The notes under the pieces are model-generated. The model worked only from the letters and a program-made list of their open reading frames with translations, did no database searches and was not told the DNA's origin. A DNA stretch of 24,706 bases from Candidatus Poseidonia sp. (GTDB lineage: Archaea > Thermoplasmatota > Poseidoniia > Poseidoniales > Poseidoniaceae), in NCBI GenBank assembly GCA_023254365.1, contig JALRLQ010000019.1, positions 1-24,706 of the forward strand, given 5' to 3'. This document shows, one piece after another, positions 21,006 to 24,706 of this stretch; position 1 is the first letter of the stretch; each line of letters opens with the position of its first letter. Position numbers and translations under genes: made by a program.

Positions 21006-21734
21006 GTGGGCGGTGGAGCAAAACGGCGACAACGCGGCCCTCAGCACCTCTCCTCGACGGTTCGGCTCGACCGCAGAACCTTGTGGACGCTCAACGCCGT
21101 CCCCGGAAAACATGTTTACGGTGAGTCGCTTCGTAATTTCTCGGGTCACGAGCACCGACGATGGGACCCAACCCGGTCCAAACTTGCAGCCGGTATGCTC
21201 CGAACCCGAGGTGACCCAGCCCGCTTGCTTCCCGAGCCAGGAACAACGGTTCTCTACCTCGGTGCAGGGCACGGCACCTCCGTGAGCCATCTTTACGACC
21301 ACATGTGCGGCGAAGCCAACCGCTTTGGCGGTCGATTGGTGTGCGTTGACCTCGCTCCTCGGTGCCTACGCGAACTGACGTTCATGGCCACGGACCGACC
21401 AGGCCTTGTGCCCGTGTTGGGTGATGCTCGTCAGCACGCTGCGTGGGGGGTGTTGTTGCCCACCAAGGTGCCGTGGTTGTTCCAAGACGTGGCCCAGGCC
21501 GGTCAGGTTGACATCTTCATGGCGGCCTGTCGTCGATTTTTGGCTCCCGGCGGGATGGGGTTGTTGTCGCTCAAGGCGGCCAGCGAGCGGTGGACCGGTG
21601 AAGGTGAGGCGGCGTTGTTTAACGAGGTTGCCAACACGCTCGTGGAGGCCGGGTATGCGGTCGACGAGGTCATTGAACTGACGGGCTACGAGGACAACCA
21701 CCGCCTGTTTGTCGTTCACGCTCCGGAGGCCTGA
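21006..21734 (+). CDS. flpA: Fibrillarin, rRNA/tRNA 2'-O-methyltransferase
   Basis: Fibrillarin is the SAM-dependent catalytic subunit of the C/D box sRNP. The 242-residue protein has the N-terminal block NAVPGKHVYGE (30-40) and RRWDPTRSKLAA (51-62). The SAM-binding loop YLGAGHGTSVSH lies at 84-95, the acidic residue in GDAR at 140, QDVAQAGQ at 160-167, and the catalytic-type lysine in LLSLKAASER near 190. The length is slightly above the ~225-230 usual, with about 20 unmatched basic residues at the N-terminus. The start is GTG, preceded by a GAGGTGG ribosome site overlapping the end of nop5. The mutM start codon follows two bases after its stop, so the three genes form one transcript. Confidence 0.95.
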   Translation: MGGGAKRRQRGPQHLSSTVRLDRRTLWTLNAVPGKHVYGESLRNFSGHEHRRWDPTRSKLAAGMLRTRGDPARLLPEPGTTVLYLGAGHGTSVSHLYDHMCGEANRFGGRLVCVDLAPRCLRELTFMATDRPGLVPVLGDARQHAAWGVLLPTKVPWLFQDVAQAGQVDIFMAACRRFLAPGGMGLLSLKAASERWTGEGEAALFNEVANTLVEAGYAVDEVIELTGYEDNHRLFVVHAPEA

Positions 21735-21736
21735 AC

Positions 21737-22654
21737 GTGCCGGAGTTGCCCGAGGTGGAGACCGTTCGTCAGGGGCTCCTCCAAGGGATTCAAGGCAAAA
21801 CCATCGAGGACGTTTTGATCCGAAGAAGTGGGTTACGCTACCCCTTCCCAGAGGACCTACCAACGATTTCGGGATGCACGGTCACCAACATTCGGCGGCG
21901 AGCAAAATACCTCCTCATCGACCTTGATGACGGACGAATCCTGCTGTCGCACCTCGGCATGAGCGGACGCTACACCTTGTTTGACAGCAACGAGGCAGCC
22001 ACGGTGGCCAAACCTCTGCTGCAGACGGTCAACGGCGGCGTCCCCGTCTCTTCCTTTGGCGAGCGTACCGGCTACGGCGGTAAGCACGACCATTTGGAAT
22101 TCGTGTTCACGGACGGTTCGCGGGCCGTCTACACCGACCCGCGCCGATTCGGTATCGTCGACCTGCTTTCTCCGAACAGCGAAGCACAGCACCCCTTGCT
22201 CGTTGATTTGGGACCCGAACCCTTTGACCCGTGGGGGGCTCAGCAGTTGGCTGAACGCCTTCAAGGACGTCGAACGTCCATCAAATTGGCCCTGCTCGAC
22301 CAGAAAACCGTGGTGGGAGTAGGCAATATCTACGTCTGCGAAGCCCTGCACCGAGCTGGTATCTCGCCTCGCCGTGAAGCCAACGGGTTGGTCAAAAACA
22401 ACGGTCAACCGACGGCTCGATTGGTGACGTTGGTGGACCACATCAAGGACGTGCTCGCCGAGGCCATCGCTTCAGGCGGCTCAACCCTGAACGATTTCTC
22501 CGCCGTCGACGGGACCTTGGGCTACTTTGCTCATCAATTCGCTGCCTACGGGCGGGAGGGTGAACCCTGCACCAAGCAAGGTTGCGGAGGTGTCATCCGT
22601 CGCATCGTCCAAAGCAACCGTTCAACGTTCTATTGCCCCTCATGCCAGCGTTAG
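21737..22654 (+). CDS. mutM: Formamidopyrimidine-DNA glycosylase
   Basis: MutM (Fpg) removes oxidised purines such as 8-oxoguanine and cuts the abasic site by beta/delta elimination. The 305-residue protein begins MPELPEVE, placing the catalytic proline at 2 and glutamate at 3, with the conserved lysine at 57 (RAKYLL). The DNA-intercalating residues are M75 in HLGMSG and R137/F138 in DPRRFG; GVGNIYV is at 194-200. A C-terminal zinc finger has C278, C283, C300 and C303 with the DNA-contacting arginine near 295. Two points are odd: the first cysteine pair is CxxxxC rather than CxxC, and about 38 residues separate GMSG from KHDH. The start is GTG. Fpg is mainly bacterial, so its place in an archaeal C/D-sRNP operon suggests past transfer. 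Its end overlaps the convergent exporter gene by 15 bases. Confidence 0.95.
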   Translation: MPELPEVETVRQGLLQGIQGKTIEDVLIRRSGLRYPFPEDLPTISGCTVTNIRRRAKYLLIDLDDGRILLSHLGMSGRYTLFDSNEAATVAKPLLQTVNGGVPVSSFGERTGYGGKHDHLEFVFTDGSRAVYTDPRRFGIVDLLSPNSEAQHPLLVDLGPEPFDPWGAQQLAERLQGRRTSIKLALLDQKTVVGVGNIYVCEALHRAGISPRREANGLVKNNGQPTARLVTLVDHIKDVLAEAIASGGSTLNDFSAVDGTLGYFAHQFAAYGREGEPCTKQGCGGVIRRIVQSNRSTFYCPSCQR

Positions 22655-23281
22655 CAGGACACTTAACGCAAACCCCCACAGCACCAAGGCGGTGAGTCGA
22701 TGGATGGTTTTGGCCCGTTGTTTCAACCGGTCCAGCCACGGCGTTCCTGTCAACACCAGGGCCACAACAAGGTACCAGGCGGTGTCAATGACCATGCCCA
22801 AGAGGCCAACAGCGGCTTTACTGGCGAGGTTCATGTCAGGTTGAAGGACTTGGGCGAGGACGGCTACCAAAAACAAGGCAATTTTTGGGTTGAAAAACGC
22901 AATCGCAAAGCCTTCCGCAAACCCCTGTGCGCTTGAAGCATGGTCGTCGTTGAACAACATGTCATGGTCCGCATGCCACATGGACCAGCCGTACCATCCC
23001 AGCAGACCGCATCCAATGAGCTGAAGGATGGTGAACACCGTAGGGGCTTCTTCCAGCAAGACGATGAGCCCGTAAACCGCCATACCTGCATACAGGCCAA
23101 ACCCGATGCCGTGGCCGATGGCACACATCACGCCTTGGCGGCGACCGCCGATCATCGTGTTGCGCAACACGACCATCAAACTTGGACCGGGGGACATGGC
23201 GCCGAGCACAAACACCGTGCCTGCCGCCAACAGCACATCCCACGCCATGGGCTCCATGGTCACTGCACGGGCCTCAACCAT
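22640..23281 (-). CDS. LysE/RhtB family amino-acid exporter
   Basis: A 213-residue inner-membrane exporter of the LysE superfamily, which moves amino acids or related compounds out of the cell. The family signature SPGPSLMVVLRN lies at 30-41, followed by the RRQGVMCAIGHGIG region. Six hydrophobic segments are visible, with a GWYGWSMW segment in the middle and the PKIALFLVAVLAQ element after it. Possible starts are the ATG at 23281 or the ATG at 23257, which removes a short polar leader. The gene begins 22 bases after the stop of a 57-residue ORF on the same strand and is probably cotranscribed with it. A TTTATC element at 23311-23316 could also give it a promoter of its own. Substrate is unknown. 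Confidence 0.92.
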   Translation of the reverse strand: MVEARAVTMEPMAWDVLLAAGTVFVLGAMSPGPSLMVVLRNTMIGGRRQGVMCAIGHGIGFGLYAGMAVYGLIVLLEEAPTVFTILQLIGCGLLGWYGWSMWHADHDMLFNDDHASSAQGFAEGFAIAFFNPKIALFLVAVLAQVLQPDMNLASKAAVGLLGMVIDTAWYLVVALVLTGTPWLDRLKQRAKTIHRLTALVLWGFALSVLLTLA

Positions 23282-23303
23282 TCAAACTTGGCCGTTATCG
23301 TGA

Positions 23304-23477
23304 TCAGAGCAGATAAAGTGTGACACCCATGCCTGAGGTTCGACGCTCCTTCTCAGCCTCCGCGAAGGCAATACTCCATTTCAACATCGAGGCGTTGACC
23401 TTGCGTTTGGCCAGCACTTGCTGGTAGGCCGACTGCAATGCGTGCACCGTTGGTTGGGTTGGACGGGTTGCCTCCAT
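23304..23477 (-). CDS. 57-residue small protein upstream of LysE exporter
   Basis: A short open frame from ATG at 23477 to TGA at 23304 encodes 57 residues. It is helical and amphipathic in its middle (HALQSAYQQVLAKRKVNA, then MLKWSIAFAEAEKERR) and ends in a small hydrophobic patch (GVTLYLL). No family is recognised and there is no membrane helix or signal. Support for it being real comes from context. A TATA-like element is centred about 29 bases before the ATG, a palindrome lies between TATA and ATG, and the exporter gene follows after 22 bases. It could be a small regulator or a cofactor of the exporter. The alternative is that the stretch is just the exporter's leader. Confidence 0.5.
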   Translation of the reverse strand: MEATRPTQPTVHALQSAYQQVLAKRKVNASMLKWSIAFAEAEKERRTSGMGVTLYLL

Positions 23478-23481
23478 GAAC

Positions 23482-23498
23482 AGAACAAACGCTGTTCT
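23482..23498. promoter_or_regulatory. 17-bp palindrome, candidate operator
   Basis: AGAACA and TGTTCT form a perfect 6-bp inverted repeat with five bases between. It lies 5-21 bases upstream of the 57-residue ORF, downstream of its TATA-like element. A dimeric repressor bound here would cover the transcription start region. Confidence 0.45.
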
Positions 23499-23503
23499 AC
23501 CTC

Positions 23504-23509
23504 TTTAAT
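23504..23509 (-). promoter_or_regulatory. TATA-like element for the small ORF and LysE operon
   Basis: The minus-strand sequence ATTAAA is centred about 29 bases before the ATG at 23477. It is flanked by A/T-rich sequence upstream that could act as a BRE. The spacing fits a leaderless start. Confidence 0.4.
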
Positions 23510-23518
23510 GTTGTTTTT

Positions 23519-23538
23519 CGTGCATCAAGCGTGCATCA
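23519..23538. repeat. Tandem 9-bp direct repeat, candidate activator site
   Basis: CGTGCATCA occurs twice, separated by two bases, so the copies are 11 bases apart, close to one helical turn. The pair lies 42-61 bases upstream of the small ORF, just beyond its TATA-like element. That is where archaeal activators usually bind. Confidence 0.45.
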
Positions 23539-23553
23539 TGTAGATTTACAGGC

Positions 23554-23581
23554 GGAAAAAGGATTCTTTTTTCCGGAATCC
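23554..23581. terminator. Overlapping alternative hairpins after the phosphoesterase gene
   Basis: Two inverted repeats share bases. GGAAAAA/TTTTTCC (23554-23560 with 23568-23574) and GGATTC/GAATCC (23561-23566 with 23576-23581) cannot form at the same time. They start five bases past the stop codon of the phosphoesterase gene. The first includes T- and A-runs on both strands and could help terminate that transcript. Confidence 0.4.
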
Positions 23582-23585
23582 AACT

Positions 23586-24706
23586 TTATGGTGTGAAAAG
23601 AACATCGTCAATCAACCCTCGTTGGCCAACCGCTTCTTGGTGGTCTGACGGAGTTTTCTTGTAGACTCTGAACGAGGTCGGCCCGCGATGTGCTGGGTCA
23701 CGTGCTGTTGGTGGAGGTCGCTGTGCAACGATACGGTAGCCGAGGTCGGTTTCTTGACGTATGGCGTCCAACGTGAAACCCGGTGGGAACACCACGCCGG
23801 CGAGTTCCAGTTTTCGCTGGGCTTTGATGGTTGAACGTCGAGCTTTTTTGGCTCGGGCAGCCAGTGCTTGGAGGCCAAACGATAGCGCCACTTCGGCTTC
23901 TTTCAAGTGGCCCTCTCCTCTCCAGAGGGCTGGTTGTTGCTTGCCTCGTTTCTTGTTCTTTGCTCGTGATGGCTGACGCTTGTCAATGCGCTCAAACCAA
24001 CGATCGCAACGCAAGGTTGGCTGTTTCACCACGCGGAAGGTCGCAAGGTTGACCGCCGCCAATCCGGGCGACACATGGTTGTAGGCGCCGACATCCAGAC
24101 CAACCCAAGCAGGCCGTCCGTCAGCAAGCCTCGCAGGAGAAAACGCCACGTCACCAGCAGCGTCTCCTAACTTGGTCGTGGTGGTGTGGCCAAAGAACAC
24201 GGTTCGGGCTGGGTCGACCGGCCACTCGTGCGTGAACCATTCTTTGCGAATCCACAGCAATTCCTTTTCGCCCTGCATGTCCAACGGCATGCGAGGGTCG
24301 TAGCCGGCATGCACCAGGCGAATATCATCGAGCACAATTTGCGTTGGAAGGGTATCCAACCACATGAAATCGTTGAGCATCGCTCGCTTCGCTTCCCATA
24401 AATCACCCTCTGCTTGAACGATGTAGGAGCCGTAGGTTGATTTCCCACCTCGCTTCATCCACGGTTGCCATGCTTCGAAGCTCCCGTCAGGCTGAACGCA
24501 CTGGATGGCCATCTGCTCGTGATTGCCTTTGATGCAGATGAGTTGCGGGTGTGTTCGCAACAGGGCCACCAACGCTGCTGAAGAAGGCCCACGGTCGATC
24601 ATGTCGCCAAGGCAGATGACACGGTCTTCCGGCTTCAACTTCAACCTGTGCAGCAGTGCACGAAAGGTGGCTAAATGGCCGTGGACGTCACCCACGACGA
24701 AGATTC
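23586..24706 (-). CDS. Calcineurin-like metallophosphoesterase (5' partial)
   Basis: A phosphoesterase of the PP2A/ApaH/PrpE type. The metal-binding motifs are all present: GDVHG at the very start, GDMIDRG 27 residues later, KGNHEQ, the VHAG histidine, and GHTTTT near residue 169. These enzymes remove phosphate from Ser/Thr proteins or cut dinucleoside tetraphosphates. The frame remains open to the right edge and reads Ile-Phe-Val-Val before GDVHG, which is the usual first beta strand. The true start is therefore probably outside the window rather than the GTG at 24695. After the catalytic core (~220 residues) comes a C-terminal extension of about 150 residues, rich in Lys and Arg (KNKKRGKQQ, RAKKARRSTIKAQRK), without a recognised fold. 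It may bind nucleic acid or a partner. Confidence 0.9.
   Translation of the reverse strand, partial: IFVVGDVHGHLATFRALLHRLKLKPEDRVICLGDMIDRGPSSAALVALLRTHPQLICIKGNHEQMAIQCVQPDGSFEAWQPWMKRGGKSTYGSYIVQAEGDLWEAKRAMLNDFMWLDTLPTQIVLDDIRLVHAGYDPRMPLDMQGEKELLWIRKEWFTHEWPVDPARTVFFGHTTTTKLGDAAGDVAFSPARLADGRPAWVGLDVGAYNHVSPGLAAVNLATFRVVKQPTLRCDRWFERIDKRQPSRAKNKKRGKQQPALWRGEGHLKEAEVALSFGLQALAARAKKARRSTIKAQRKLELAGVVFPPGFTLDAIRQETDLGYRIVAQRPPPTARDPAHRGPTSFRVYKKTPSDHQEAVGQRGLIDDVLFTP

Overview
The window looks like a piece of a euryarchaeal chromosome, most likely from the marine Thermoplasmatota lineage Poseidoniia (Marine Group II or III). The archaeal assignment rests on a CDP-archaeol synthase, an archaeal PCNA clamp, transcription factor S, and adjacent Nop5 and fibrillarin genes. 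TATA-like elements also sit about 25-29 bases upstream of several start codons, as expected for leaderless archaeal transcripts. The lineage is an inference from the mix of these genes with very large secreted proteins rich in DxDxDG repeats and a bacterial-type MutM. No rRNA or species-level marker is present. Coding density is very high. The longest stretch without a gene is about 160 bases (18610-18767), and no gap reaches 300 bases.

Layout, left to right. (1) 1-4414, minus strand: tRNA-Gly(UCC), CDP-archaeol synthase, a lipoprotein M28 peptidase, a multi-pass membrane alpha/beta hydrolase, and a MerT-like membrane protein cut by the left edge. (2) 4475-10057, minus: a giant secreted, membrane-anchored subtilisin-like protease with a stalk of about 900 residues made of 16 calcium-binding-type repeat units. 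(3) 10162-12015, plus: an ABC exporter whose stop codon abuts the next, convergent operon. (4) 12016-16057, minus: a tightly overlapping three-gene operon. It encodes two secreted, C-terminally anchored proteins with single atypical cysteine-histidine motifs (CxCH and CxxxCH) and a five-helix histidine-containing membrane protein. (5) 16097-18609, minus: a lipoprotein, a family 2 glycosyltransferase with membrane helices, and a small two-helix membrane protein. (6) 18768-22654: information-processing genes, with pcn (plus) convergent to tfs (minus), then nop5, flpA and mutM in a plus-strand operon. (7) 22640-24706, minus: a LysE-type exporter preceded by a 57-residue ORF whose promoter region carries a palindrome and a tandem direct repeat, then a metallophosphoesterase cut by the right edge.

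Functionally, the left two thirds is devoted to the cell envelope: proteases, surface repeat proteins, exporters, lipid synthesis and glycosylation. This fits a heterotroph that degrades protein and polymers. The right third holds conserved replication, transcription and RNA-modification genes. The strongest candidates for something undescribed are the three-gene CxCH/CxxxCH/membrane operon and the small-ORF plus LysE unit with its layered promoter sites.
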